A DNA stretch of 43,130 nt from an uncultured Gemmiger sp. (GCA_944382785.1 CALWNO010000021.1:1-43130), one strand, 5' to 3'. Counted from the first letter of the stretch, positions 23,643 to 31,975 are shown. The notes: generated by a model not told the origin, from the letters alone. Numbers and translations: made by a program.

Positions 23643-25112
23643 ATGGATACCAAAAACACCTTTCTGCTTCAGGATACCGAAATGTTCATGCGGGGCGAGC
23701 TGGACAATGTGACGGTGTCCGGCGGGCGCATCCTGCTGGATATTGTCCAGGGCGGGCATGTGCCCTACGGCTGTTATACCAGCCCCGCCATCACCCTGCC
23801 CGCCTTTGACGCGGTGCGGGTAAGCTGGAACGCCGGTACCCCGCCGGACACCGCCGTGGAGGCCCAGGCCCGGGTGCTGGTGGACGGCAACTGGAGTGCC
23901 TGGTCCAGTTTTGGCCGGTGGAGCCCTTACCTGGACCGGGAAGGTGCCCGCCCCGCCACCCGGGGACCACTGGTGCTGTGTTCCGACCATCTGACCCTGG
24001 ATTCCAAAATCGGCATGCAGGTGCAGCTGCGCATCTATCTGTACACCAAGGACGAAAAAAAGACGCCGTCGGTCAGCCTGCTGGGGGTCAGCGTCCGGGC
24101 CGTGGATGTGATTCCTGCCGGTGGACGGCCGGTGAACGCAAAGCTGAACCTGATGCCCTACACTGTCTTTTCCCGTGCCCCCGCCCTGCGGGAGGTGATG
24201 GATCTGGCCATCTGTCTGACCAGTCTGACCAACCGCTGGGGCGCCGATATTCTGCCCGAAGAATTTGCCCTGGCCATGCGGGATTTTCAGCCCGGACAGG
24301 ACCAGCGCAACCTGAGCTTTGCGGCGGCGGCCGCCGGATGCTGGGGGTTTCCTGCCTGGGCCTGCTGGGCGGACCTGGCCCTGCTGCGGGCGGAAGTGCG
24401 CGCCGGATACGGGGTGATCGTGGCGCTGAACCGCCGGGCGGTGGAGATTGACGCCGGACTGACCCCCATCCGGTATGCAGCCCTGCGTGGATTTTCCAAT
24501 ATGGATGGGACTCCCTGTGTGCTGCTTATTGACCCCTGGGCCGGTTCCAGCAATTTTGACGCCGAGACCCAAATGCCGCTGGACGAGTTTCTGGTAGCTT
24601 GGAACAACCTGGCCTTGTGTATGCGCCAGCGGCAGAAATCCCTGCCGGAGGGCATGCCGGAACGTTCTTCCGTCTGGCTTCGCCACGAGAAAGAGGCCCC
24701 CGAAGGACTTTATCAGATGTATCTGGGCGGTGCCCCTCATCCCCTGCCCGACGATTTCTGCGGGGAGGACCGCAGTCCCGCCGCCGGGAACCTGCCCCGG
24801 CCGGAATCGGAGACGCCTGCCCCGGACAGCGCACCGGAACAGGAACCGCAGCCGGAAGATTCCGTCCCACAACCGGAGGAGTCCGCTCCCGCCGCGCCGG
24901 TGCGTCCGGCCGCCGTGGGGGTACTGGCCTGGTCCATCCCGGATGAGCGTCCCCACGCCACCACCGCCCACCGCACCCTCCACTTTACCCGCCCGGTGAG
25001 CGGCGGCATCCACCTGGGCACCCGCACAGCCCCCAGCGAGCCTCCCACCAAATACACCGTCTACGCCATCGACACCGCCGGGCGGATGCTGGTGGGGGAT
25101 GTGATGGTCTGA
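23643..25112 (+). CDS. Peptidase C39-like protein, probably catalytically inactive
   Basis: A 489-residue protein whose layout recalls C39-like proteins known from Actinobacteria. Residues about 35-155 are a beta-rich domain (YTSPAITLPAFDAVRVSWNA, split; FGRWSPYL). Residues about 168-345 resemble the papain-like C39_2 fold (FAAAAAGCWGFPAWACWADLA, split; RYAALRGFSNMDG; LIDPWAG). Residues about 385-430 are a Pro/Glu linker, and the end (HLGTRTAPSEPPTKYTVYA) is a further conserved tail. By eye the catalytic Cys aligns to Asp187 and the catalytic His to Arg277; the Asp of DP is kept (Asp297). No signal peptide is seen. The ATG at 23643 has AAGGCGGTGAG upstream; a TTG one codon earlier is less well placed. 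This is one of two plus-strand genes. Confidence 0.65.
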   Translation: MDTKNTFLLQDTEMFMRGELDNVTVSGGRILLDIVQGGHVPYGCYTSPAITLPAFDAVRVSWNAGTPPDTAVEAQARVLVDGNWSAWSSFGRWSPYLDREGARPATRGPLVLCSDHLTLDSKIGMQVQLRIYLYTKDEKKTPSVSLLGVSVRAVDVIPAGGRPVNAKLNLMPYTVFSRAPALREVMDLAICLTSLTNRWGADILPEEFALAMRDFQPGQDQRNLSFAAAAAGCWGFPAWACWADLALLRAEVRAGYGVIVALNRRAVEIDAGLTPIRYAALRGFSNMDGTPCVLLIDPWAGSSNFDAETQMPLDEFLVAWNNLALCMRQRQKSLPEGMPERSSVWLRHEKEAPEGLYQMYLGGAPHPLPDDFCGEDRSPAAGNLPRPESETPAPDSAPEQEPQPEDSVPQPEESAPAAPVRPAAVGVLAWSIPDERPHATTAHRTLHFTRPVSGGIHLGTRTAPSEPPTKYTVYAIDTAGRMLVGDVMV

Positions 25113-25122
25113 CAATCTCCAC

Positions 25123-25163
25123 AAAAAAAGAGCAGGCGGAGCGTTCAGCGTTCGCTCCGCCTG
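25123..25163 (-). terminator. Rho-independent terminator (minus direction)
   Basis: Perfect 11-bp stem (25133-25143 with 25153-25163, 9-base loop). On the minus strand it is followed by CTC and seven Ts. There is no T run on the plus side, so it serves leftward transcription, possibly of the structured stretch at 25164-25256, and protects the end of the plus-strand gene from collision. Confidence 0.65.
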
Positions 25164-25256
25164 AGAAGAAGGAGAAAAACAGAGCGTCCTGTTTGCACAG
25201 CCCCGTCTGGCAAAACCCACCCCTCTGAGTTCACGGGACCCCGGGGCGCTCTGGTT
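25164..25256 (-). ncRNA. Candidate structured RNA between convergent genes
   Basis: In the 311-base gap between the C39-like gene and the SGNH gene, a segment can fold as a rod: outer stem CAGAGCG/CGCTCTG (25180-25186 with 25247-25253), an inner GC-rich pairing (CCCGT with ACGGG) and an internal loop region. On the minus strand it is followed by an intrinsic terminator at 25123-25163. Upstream, TATAAA near 25275 could be a -10 but has no clear -35. I do not recognise SRP RNA, tmRNA, RNase P or 6S RNA, although a rod with internal loops is 6S-like. The strand is uncertain. Confidence 0.3.
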
Positions 25257-25284
25257 TTCCTCTTATTCATCTGTTATTTATACT

Positions 25285-25336
25285 AAAAAAGCAAAGGTAT
25301 TTTGGGCGATATGCCTCAAAGCACCTTTGCTTTTCT
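25285..25336. terminator. Bidirectional terminator
   Basis: AAAAGCAAAGGT at 25287-25298 pairs with ACCTTTGCTTTT at 25323-25334, and an inner TTTGGGC/GCCTCAAA stem extends the hairpin. There are T runs on both sides (six on the minus strand). It lies 88 bases past the stop of the SGNH gene and ends the dlt-like operon; it can also stop rightward transcription from the C39-like gene. Confidence 0.75.
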
Positions 25337-25423
25337 TGTATTATAGCGCATTGACCCCCGCCGCGCAAGAGGGCACTGTGTACAACATCCTTGCACACAT
25401 CCGCCCTTTTTTTGTCAGACAGG

Positions 25424-26431
25424 TTATCCCAGAACCGTCAGCTGATAGTCCGCGGCCTCCCTGTTTCGGGCTGCGGCGTCGGTGATGGTCTGGGTGTAGG
25501 TCTCGGCGTCCCTGTCCCAGCTTTCAAAGCCGGGCTGGCCCCGGTGGTCTTCCAGAGCGTAGTGTTCGCTCAGATAGCTGCCCAGTGCAGCGGTCAGCTT
25601 CTGGGCCCCCAGCACATTCAGGTGGGAGCCGCCGTCCGGTGTATCGGTTTTCCAGTCGATATCCGGGCTCAGGTCCGCCATGTTGTAGTCCAGATAGGGC
25701 AGATCATTCTCCTCCGCAAAAGCCTGGATGCCGTTGTGCCGCGCCAGGTTCCAGCTGGAGGAGGCCGGTACCGTGATGAGCAGCAGCTGGCTGCCGTGGT
25801 CTTCACACAGGGACACGATCCGGTCCAGGTACAGCCGCACCAGCAGCGGGATGGGCTCCCGGGTGCCGTCATCGTACATGTAGTCGCCCCGCATGCTGGC
25901 CGCCACGTCGGTGATGGGGGTAAATCCCTTGTTGGTGTCTCGCCAGCTGTAATCGTGCTCTTCCAGCAGGTTGTCCCAGGTCAGGTCCTTCCAGTTGTCA
26001 TGAAAGCGCACCAGAGGGATAAGCTCGTCGGTGATGTCCCCGATGGCGGCCTGAAGTTCCGTCTCATTACCCATACGGCTGTAGACCACATCGGTGCACA
26101 GCACCACCACCTTGGGCGTCTGCTCCTCATAGATGGAGCGCAACCGGTAATAAATATTGTACACCGACAACCAGCCCGAGGCATAGGTGTACCCGGTGAT
26201 ACCGCTGTCACAGTACCACTGCATGGGGGAAATGCCCTGGGCAGCGTTGGAATCCCCCATAACCAGCACGTCGATGGTGTCGAAGTCCTCCCCCAGAATG
26301 CCGCCCGCCGTATAACCGGACAGATAGCGGTTGGAGTGGGGCATCAGGTAATGCCCCGCCAGAAACACCGCCATGGCCAGCACCAGCAGAAAGGCTGTGA
26401 CATGGAGGATATGTTTGATGCAGGATCTCAT
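25424..26431 (-). CDS. Membrane-anchored SGNH/DltD-like protein
   Basis: A 335-residue protein with one N-terminal membrane segment (residues about 8-28) and an external SGNH-type hydrolase fold: block I VLVMGDSNAAQGISP (near residues 55-70) with the nucleophile-region Ser in GDSN, and a C-terminal SHLNVLGAQKL with the His typical of DltD and AlgJ/AlgX relatives. Partners of MBOAT proteins in this family complete acyl transfer outside the membrane. ATG at 26431 has AAAGGGAG close by; a longer frame to 26476 overlaps the MBOAT gene. It is the last gene of the four-gene operon. The acyl group and acceptor are unknown; D-alanyl to teichoic acid is the analogy from dlt. Confidence 0.75.
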   Translation of the reverse strand: MRSCIKHILHVTAFLLVLAMAVFLAGHYLMPHSNRYLSGYTAGGILGEDFDTIDVLVMGDSNAAQGISPMQWYCDSGITGYTYASGWLSVYNIYYRLRSIYEEQTPKVVVLCTDVVYSRMGNETELQAAIGDITDELIPLVRFHDNWKDLTWDNLLEEHDYSWRDTNKGFTPITDVAASMRGDYMYDDGTREPIPLLVRLYLDRIVSLCEDHGSQLLLITVPASSSWNLARHNGIQAFAEENDLPYLDYNMADLSPDIDWKTDTPDGGSHLNVLGAQKLTAALGSYLSEHYALEDHRGQPGFESWDRDAETYTQTITDAAARNREAADYQLTVLG

Positions 26432-26441
26432 AATACTCCCT

Positions 26442-28010
26442 TTAGAATTGCGCATAGATGAAGGCGGCAGGGTCATAGTGGTCCCCGTAGGCGCCGAAGA
26501 TCATGATGGACAGCACCGCCCCGATGTACACGGCCCAGCGCAGGGCCAGCGGGCGGGCGGCCAGTTCGGACCGGAGCTGATGTCCCCGGTGATGCAGCCA
26601 GTCCACCCCGAACAGGATCAGAGCCCCCACCACCAGCACCGCCATATCCCGGGCATCCAGCTTGATGAGCAGCGAGCCCTCATAGGGAACAGCCAGGGAG
26701 CGGAGCATATCCAGCGCCGCCCGTACCCCGTTGGAGCGGAAGATCAGCATGCCGAAATTGACCAGCACAAAGGTGCGCAACACCTGCCACAAACGGTAAG
26801 GCCGGGTCCTGCGCCAGGCAGGCAGGTTGGGCAGTAGACGGAGCAGAGCCGGTTCGGCCAGTTCTCCCAGCCACTGGAGGGCAAAATAGTACAGGCCGTA
26901 CAGCAGGTACAGCCACCCCGCCCCGTGCCACAGGCCGATGAGGGCCCAGGTAATGCCAAGGCCCGCCCACACCGGCCACTGCCGGGCTGCCGCAGGGCTG
27001 ACCTTGTCCCGGCACAGGCGGGCAAATTTCTGCATGGGTTTACTGAGGATCAGGGGTTGGAAAACGTACTCCCGCAGCCAGGCCCCCAGGGTGATGTGCC
27101 AGCGGCGCCAGAATTCGCCCACACTGGCCGAGAAGAAAGGCTGGCGGAAGTTTTCTGCCGGATGCACCCCGAACAGTTCCGCCGAGCCGCAGACGATGTC
27201 CATGCAGCCGGAAAATTCGGCGTAGAGCTGCAGGGTATACAGCAGAACCCCCAGGGCGGTGGCAGCGCCGCTGTACTGGGTCCAGTCGTCGAAAGTAGCC
27301 TTAACGTACATATTGGCCCGGTCGGCAATGACCATCTTTTTGAACAGGCCCCAGACGATGCGCTGGATGCCGAAGGTCAGGTTGCGGTAGGAGGGCGGCG
27401 GCGGGTCCAGCAAGGCCGGGAAAAGGGCACCGTACCGGTCGAAGGGGCCTTCCACCACATGGGGCCAGAAGCTCAGGAAGAGCAGGACCTGCCAGTACTG
27501 TCCGGCTGCTTTACAGCTGCCCCGGTACACATCCACCATGTAGCTAATAGCCATGAGGGTGAAGAAACTCAGCCCCATGGGCTGCACCAGGGCGGGCACG
27601 GTGAATACCGGGGACCCGGGCAGGGATTCCAGCAGCTGAGAGAGCACCCGCGCCCCGAAGGGCAGGTACTTTACAAAGAGCAGAATCCCGGCCATGGCCA
27701 CCACGCCCCCGGTGACCGCCATCTTTTTGAGGGCGGCCACCTCTTTTTTGAAGGGCTTGCGCCGGTCCGGCGGCAGGACGGGGCGGGTATCAACTTGTAA
27801 AGCGTCCAGCCTGCCCAGCAGCAACCCCACGCCCCAGGCGATGGCCGCCGCCAACAAAATATATACGATGTATCGTTTTGTGCTGGCAAAATAGAACACC
27901 AGGCTGGCCCCCAGCAACACACCGGGACGCCACTTCTGGGGGGCAAAGGCCCACAGCAGCCAGGCAACCACCAGGAATACAAACAGATACATAAAAGAAT
28001 TGTAAGACAT
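26442..28010 (-). CDS. MBOAT family membrane O-acyltransferase (DltB-like)
   Basis: A 522-residue polytopic protein, within the usual 400-520 range for MBOAT proteins. The conserved histidine lies in IGLWHGAGWLYLLYGLYY, preceded by EFWRRWHITLGAWLREYVF (split), the standard MBOAT pair. EFSGCMDIVCG and NFRQPFFS also match. MBOAT proteins pass an acyl group across or within the membrane from a carrier to a glycan. ATG at 28010 follows AAGGGG. It lies 9 bases after the carrier protein gene and 10 bases before the SGNH gene, so the three act together. Confidence 0.92.
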   Translation of the reverse strand: MSYNSFMYLFVFLVVAWLLWAFAPQKWRPGVLLGASLVFYFASTKRYIVYILLAAAIAWGVGLLLGRLDALQVDTRPVLPPDRRKPFKKEVAALKKMAVTGGVVAMAGILLFVKYLPFGARVLSQLLESLPGSPVFTVPALVQPMGLSFFTLMAISYMVDVYRGSCKAAGQYWQVLLFLSFWPHVVEGPFDRYGALFPALLDPPPPSYRNLTFGIQRIVWGLFKKMVIADRANMYVKATFDDWTQYSGAATALGVLLYTLQLYAEFSGCMDIVCGSAELFGVHPAENFRQPFFSASVGEFWRRWHITLGAWLREYVFQPLILSKPMQKFARLCRDKVSPAAARQWPVWAGLGITWALIGLWHGAGWLYLLYGLYYFALQWLGELAEPALLRLLPNLPAWRRTRPYRLWQVLRTFVLVNFGMLIFRSNGVRAALDMLRSLAVPYEGSLLIKLDARDMAVLVVGALILFGVDWLHHRGHQLRSELAARPLALRWAVYIGAVLSIMIFGAYGDHYDPAAFIYAQF

Positions 28011-28019
28011 AATAGCCCC

Positions 28020-28256
28020 TTACTCTTCTTCCAGCCGCTGCACCATGGCCAGGATGGCCTGCGGTGTGCGGAAGTTTTCCTCCTTGAGGTCCAGCGGGGT
28101 GATTTCGATGTCAAATTCGCCGGTCAGGGCCATGACCAGGGACATGATGTCCACCGAGTCCAGCTTGCCGCTCTTGACCAGTTCTTCCTCCGGCGCGGGA
28201 TGCAGGCCGGGCTTGACTTCCTCGATCATGGCAATGATTTCTTCGATGGTATGCAT
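28020..28256 (-). CDS. Acyl/aminoacyl carrier protein
   Basis: A 78-residue acidic four-helix protein. GKLDSVDIMSLVMAL contains the phosphopantetheine attachment serine (Ser34 in LDSVDI). Length and context resemble DltC, the D-alanyl carrier, but the motif LDSVDI is closer to general acyl carrier proteins than to the LDSMGTV of textbook DltC. ATG at 28256 follows AAAGGAGAA. It sits between the adenylating ligase (18-base gap) and the MBOAT gene, so it most likely receives the activated group from the ligase and hands it to the MBOAT protein. Confidence 0.9.
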   Translation of the reverse strand: MHTIEEIIAMIEEVKPGLHPAPEEELVKSGKLDSVDIMSLVMALTGEFDIEITPLDLKEENFRTPQAILAMVQRLEEE

Positions 28257-28274
28257 AAGTATTCTCCTTTTGTT

Positions 28275-29780
28275 TCAAAGCATGGCGGCCAGGGCCTTGC
28301 GGTCCACCTTGCCGTTGGCGTTGTGGGGCATCTGGCGCAAGCGCCGGTATTCGGCGGGCTGCATGTAGGCGGGCAGCCGTCCAGCCAGACGGGCACGCAG
28401 TTCTCCGGTCACGTCTTTTTTGGCCTGGAAAAACAGCACCAGCTTGTCCCGGGCGGCGTCGTACACGCAGGCACAGTCATCCAGTTTTTCCTGGCCGAAG
28501 GCCGCCGTCTCGATCTCCCCGGGTTCGATGCGGTACCCCATGTGTTTGATCTGGTTGTCCAGCCGGCCGCAGTAGACCAGCTCTCCCCTGTCGTTATACT
28601 GCACCAGGTCCCCGGTGCGGTAGAGGGTCTCCGGGCAGGCGGTCTGGACCGGGTTGGGCACAAAGCGCTGGGCGGTCTTGTCCGGCTGGCGGTAGTACCC
28701 CGCCGCCACAAAGCTGCCCCGCACGCACAGTTCCCCTGCTTCTCCCGGGGCCGCAGGGCGGTCCCCGCATAACACCAGCAGGCCGCAGTTTTCGCAGGCC
28801 CGGCCGATGGGCAGGCTTTCATCATCCCGGAAGTCCCGGTCCAGTTCATAATACGCGCAGATATCGGTGGTCTCGGTGGGGCCGTACAGATTGGCGAACC
28901 GGGCCTTGGGGTAATGGCTGCGCCAGTAGTTCAGCTTGGCGGTGGGCATGACCTCCCCCGCAAAAAGGATTGTGTGCAGGGGCGGGGCGGCGGTGTAGTC
29001 CAAGGCCTTCCAGTTGGCCACGATGCCCAGAGCCGAGGGCACCCAGTACAGGGTATTCACCTGCCGGGCGCACAGGTATTCCAGCAGCTGTACCGGAAAG
29101 CTGAACAGCCGCTTTGGCAGCACCTGCAGGCAGGCACCGCTGCGCAGGGCCCCATACAGGTCGGTGACCGACATGGAAAAATAGAAAGGCGTCTGGTTGC
29201 CCAGCACCGTGTCGGGGGAAAATCCGAAGGTGGAAACCACCCATTCACTGTAGGCCAGCACATTCCGGTGGGTGATGGCCACCCCCTTGGGCAGGCCGGT
29301 TGACCCGGAGGTGAAGAGCACATAGGCCAGATCGGTATCAATCACAGCCTGCCGCAAAGCTGCCACACGGGCTTCATTGGCCTCTGTGGCAGCGGCCGCT
29401 TGGTAGTCCAGCACGGGGGTGTCCCCTGCCAGCGCCCGGGCAACCTCGGCATGGGCGACATCGGTAATCAGCGCCGCAGGTTCCAGCTGGTCCAGGATGG
29501 CCCGGACCCGTTCCGGGGGCTGAGCGGTGTCCAGCACGGTGTAAAAACCTCCGGCAGCCAACACTCCCAGCATGGCATGCAGGGCCGCAGTGCCCCGCTC
29601 CATGTACACCCCCACCGGGCGATGAAGCACGCTCCCAGGCAGAGCATCCAGGGCCGTTCCCACCCCGTGCACCGCCCGGGAAGTCTGTTCCCAGGTAAAA
29701 GAGGCGGTCTCATCACAGAATCCCACCGCCCGGGGGTGTTCCGACGCGGTGCGGTCCAACAGCTCCAGAATATGATGCAC
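28275..29780 (-). CDS. AMP-binding adenylating ligase, DltA-like
   Basis: A 501-residue ANL superfamily enzyme that activates a carboxylic or amino acid with ATP and loads it onto the neighbouring carrier protein. Motifs: FTSGSTGLPKGV (156-167), LYGPTETTDI, YRTGDLV, GRLDNQIKHMGYRIEPGEIE (split) and the C-terminal catalytic lysine in NANGKVDRKA. Size and context match DltA, the D-alanine ligase, but GYRIEPGEIE resembles NRPS adenylation domains more than DltA's GYRMELEEIE, so the substrate may not be D-alanine. The start is GTG at 29780, nine bases after AAAGGAG; the longer frame to 29852 has no better ribosome site. It is the first gene of its operon. Confidence 0.85.
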   Translation of the reverse strand: MHHILELLDRTASEHPRAVGFCDETASFTWEQTSRAVHGVGTALDALPGSVLHRPVGVYMERGTAALHAMLGVLAAGGFYTVLDTAQPPERVRAILDQLEPAALITDVAHAEVARALAGDTPVLDYQAAAATEANEARVAALRQAVIDTDLAYVLFTSGSTGLPKGVAITHRNVLAYSEWVVSTFGFSPDTVLGNQTPFYFSMSVTDLYGALRSGACLQVLPKRLFSFPVQLLEYLCARQVNTLYWVPSALGIVANWKALDYTAAPPLHTILFAGEVMPTAKLNYWRSHYPKARFANLYGPTETTDICAYYELDRDFRDDESLPIGRACENCGLLVLCGDRPAAPGEAGELCVRGSFVAAGYYRQPDKTAQRFVPNPVQTACPETLYRTGDLVQYNDRGELVYCGRLDNQIKHMGYRIEPGEIETAAFGQEKLDDCACVYDAARDKLVLFFQAKKDVTGELRARLAGRLPAYMQPAEYRRLRQMPHNANGKVDRKALAAML

Positions 29781-29819
29781 GCTCTTCCTCTCCTTTCCGG
29801 TCCTTCCAGGTTGGCCTTT

Positions 29820-29825
29820 ATTATA
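29820..29825 (-). promoter_or_regulatory. -10 element for the dlt-like operon
   Basis: A perfect TATAAT on the minus strand, 39 bases upstream of the GTG start of the ligase gene. A convincing -35 is not visible at 16-18 bases; TTGCCG lies 20-21 bases away. Confidence 0.4.
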
Positions 29826-29887
29826 GCACGGAGGCTTGTGCGAAACCGGCAAAGAAACGGCAAAGACCCGGCCCCAGTCTGCCGCAG

Positions 29888-29931
29888 AAAAAGCGCGCAG
29901 TCATGTTTGTAACACAGCTGCGCGCTTTTTT
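29888..29931. terminator. Bidirectional terminator after ilvE
   Basis: AAAAAGCGCGCAG at 29888-29900 pairs with CTGCGCGCTTTTT at 29918-29930, with T runs on both strands. It lies about 47 bases past the ilvE stop on the minus strand, upstream of the dlt-like operon. Confidence 0.85.
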
Positions 29932-29977
29932 CAATTTGTTTTCAATTGTAAAAGTTTTGCGATATCAAGAGAGGCCC

Positions 29978-31057
29978 TTAGTTTTTGGGTTCCACCTTGA
30001 CGGTCCAGCCCTTGGTGTCGGGCAGCTTGCCCCACTGGATGCCGGTGAGGGTATCGTACAGTTTCTGGGTCAGGGGGCCGATCTTGCCGCCGCTGATGTT
30101 GGCGACCTTGCCTTCCCAATCCAGTTCCTTGACGGGGCTGACGACGGCGGCGGTGCCGGTGCCGAAGACCTCTTCCAGCTTGCCTTCGTCGGCAGCCTTC
30201 ATCACATCGGCGATGGCCAGCTTGCCTTCGATGACCTCATAGCCCCAGTCCTTCAGCAGTTCGATGATGGAGCGGCGGGTAACGCCGGGCAGGACGGTGC
30301 CGGTGCAGGCGGCGGTGTAGATTTTGCCGTCGATCTTGAACATGATGTTCATGGAGCCGACTTCCTCAACGTACTTCTTCTCCACGCCGTCCAGCCACAG
30401 GACCTGGCTGAAGCCCTTTTCCTCGGCCAGTTCGCCGGCCTTGATGGAAGCAGCATAGTTGCCGCCGCACTTGGTGAAGCCGGTCAGGCCCGGGGCCGCA
30501 CGGATGTATTCATCTTCGACATAGATGCGGACGGGGTCCAGACCCTCGGCATAGTAGGCGCCGGAGGGAGAGCAGATGATGACGAAGAGATAATGGCGGG
30601 AAGCATGCACGCCCAGGCCCACGTCGGTGGCAAAGGCGAAGGGACGGATGTACAGCGATGCACCGTCGCTGTGGGGCACCCAGTCACGGTCCACATCCAC
30701 CAGGGTCTCCACGGCCTGGATGAAGTCCTCTACCGGGATGGGAGGCATGCACAGACGGTCGGCGGAATCCTGGAAGCGCTTGGCGTTGCAGTCGGGGCGG
30801 AACAGCTGAATGGTGTTGTCCGCAGTGCGGTACGCCTTCATGCCCTCAAAAATTTCCTGGGCATAGTGGAAAACGGTGGTGGCGGGGTCCATGGGCAGGC
30901 TCCCGTAGGGCACGATACGGGCGTCATGCCAGCCTTCGCCGGCGGTATAATCCATCAGGAACATATGGTCGGTAAAGATCTTACCGAACCCGAGTTTGCT
31001 CTCGTCCTGGGGTTTTTCTTTGGGCGTTGTGGTACGCGTGATCTTGATGTCCAACAT
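29978..31057 (-). CDS. ilvE: Branched-chain amino acid aminotransferase
   Basis: A 359-residue PLP enzyme (fold type IV) interconverting Leu/Ile/Val and their 2-oxo acids with 2-oxoglutarate. It matches the longer BCAT II/eukaryote-like class: YAQEIFEGMKAYR, RPFAFATD, the PLP lysine in TKCGGNYAAS (Lys196), QVLWLDGVE, EEVGSMNIMF and GTVLPGVTRRSI. ATG at 31057 has AAGGAG and AAGGAAAAA upstream. It is a single-gene unit with its own promoter (31159-31187) and terminator, divergent from the HAD phosphatase gene. I see no T-box or leader peptide in its roughly 100-base leader, which does hold two direct copies of TTTGTGCGA three bases apart. Confidence 0.95.
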   Translation of the reverse strand: MLDIKITRTTTPKEKPQDESKLGFGKIFTDHMFLMDYTAGEGWHDARIVPYGSLPMDPATTVFHYAQEIFEGMKAYRTADNTIQLFRPDCNAKRFQDSADRLCMPPIPVEDFIQAVETLVDVDRDWVPHSDGASLYIRPFAFATDVGLGVHASRHYLFVIICSPSGAYYAEGLDPVRIYVEDEYIRAAPGLTGFTKCGGNYAASIKAGELAEEKGFSQVLWLDGVEKKYVEEVGSMNIMFKIDGKIYTAACTGTVLPGVTRRSIIELLKDWGYEVIEGKLAIADVMKAADEGKLEEVFGTGTAAVVSPVKELDWEGKVANISGGKIGPLTQKLYDTLTGIQWGKLPDTKGWTVKVEPKN

Positions 31058-31158
31058 TTTTTCCTTCTCTCCTTACTATCGCACAAATATTCGCACAAAA
31101 CAGCTTACGAGGCCGTCTGGCGCCACACCGCGAGGGGCGGTCCGTATAGCTATGCCTT

Positions 31159-31187
31159 ATTATAGCGCTCTAAAGTGCTGAATACAA
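31159..31187 (-). promoter_or_regulatory. Promoter for ilvE
   Basis: Minus strand: -35 TTGTAT at 31182-31187, a 17-base spacer, and perfect -10 TATAAT at 31159-31164. It is only 20 bases from the divergent promoter at 31208-31236, so the two could interfere or share a regulator. Confidence 0.65.
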
Positions 31188-31207
31188 GACCCAACGGTGA
31201 ACTTTTG

Positions 31208-31236
31208 TTGCAAGAGGTTGCTTTTTGCGGTACAAT
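31208..31236 (+). promoter_or_regulatory. Promoter for the HAD phosphatase gene
   Basis: Plus strand: -35 TTGCAA at 31208-31213, a 17-base spacer, and -10 TACAAT at 31231-31236. The start codon follows 42 bases later. Confidence 0.6.
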
Positions 31237-31278
31237 AAGGGCGCGAATCAAACCGCACAGGATAAGGAGAAAGTATCT

Positions 31279-31932
31279 ATGGTCAAGGGTGTTATTTTTG
31301 ATATGGACGGCCTGATGTTCGACACCGAACGTCTGTGGGATACCTTTTGGGAGCCCTGTTGTCGAAAACTGGGGCTGCCCCAGCCGGGGCCGGAATTCAT
31401 GGCCAGCGGCCGTGGTCTGGCCGGGGAGAATCTGCTGCGGCATCTGGCAGAGTTTTATCCCCAGATCGACCCCAAGGTAATGCTGAAAGAGGTCTATGCC
31501 ATTGCGGCGGAGCGGTTCACCCGCCCGGTCCCCTGCAAACCGGGACTGCATGAACTGCTGGAATGGCTGAAAAAGCATCATATCCCCTGCATTGTGGCCA
31601 GTTCCAGCCCCCGCCATATGATCGAAAACAATCTGAAAAACGATCATGTGGACGGATACTTTCAGGGCATCGTCTGCGGGGACGATGTGGAACACTCCAA
31701 ACCGGACCCGGATATCTTCCTGAAAGCGGCCGCCCAGCTGGGTCTGCCCGCCAAGGATTGCCTGGTGCTGGAGGACAGCTTCAACGGCGTGCGGGCGGGC
31801 CATGCAGCGGGCGCCGTGACCGTGATGGTGCCCGACCTGGCCCAGCCCGATGAGGAAATCAAACAGCTTTACACCTGCTGCTGCCACGATCTGCTGGAAG
31901 TGCGGCAGCTGCTGGAGGAAGGCAAGCTGTAA
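31279..31932 (+). CDS. HAD family phosphatase/phosphoglucomutase-like
   Basis: A 217-residue HAD superfamily protein of the beta-phosphoglucomutase/phosphatase branch. All four motifs are present: FDMDGLMFDTE (motif I, nucleophile Asp8 and acid/base Asp10), CIVASSSPRHM (motif II), the lysine in HSKPDPDIF (motif III) and LVLEDSFNGVRAG (motif IV). The cap domain lies between motifs I and II. ATG at 31279 follows AAGGAGA; a frame extension to 31225 runs into the promoter. It could act as a sugar-phosphate phosphatase or mutase; the substrate is not readable. It is a monocistronic plus-strand gene with its own terminator. Confidence 0.9.
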   Translation: MVKGVIFDMDGLMFDTERLWDTFWEPCCRKLGLPQPGPEFMASGRGLAGENLLRHLAEFYPQIDPKVMLKEVYAIAAERFTRPVPCKPGLHELLEWLKKHHIPCIVASSSPRHMIENNLKNDHVDGYFQGIVCGDDVEHSKPDPDIFLKAAAQLGLPAKDCLVLEDSFNGVRAGHAAGAVTVMVPDLAQPDEEIKQLYTCCCHDLLEVRQLLEEGKL

Positions 31933-31945
31933 AGTACCTGCCCTT

Positions 31946-31975
31946 GTTCTGCCGGAATCCGGCAGAACTTTTTTA
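31946..31975 (+). terminator. Rho-independent terminator after the HAD gene
   Basis: Stem GTTCTGCCGG/CCGGCAGAAC (31946-31968) followed by seven Ts on the plus strand, 13 bases past the stop. Confidence 0.85.
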
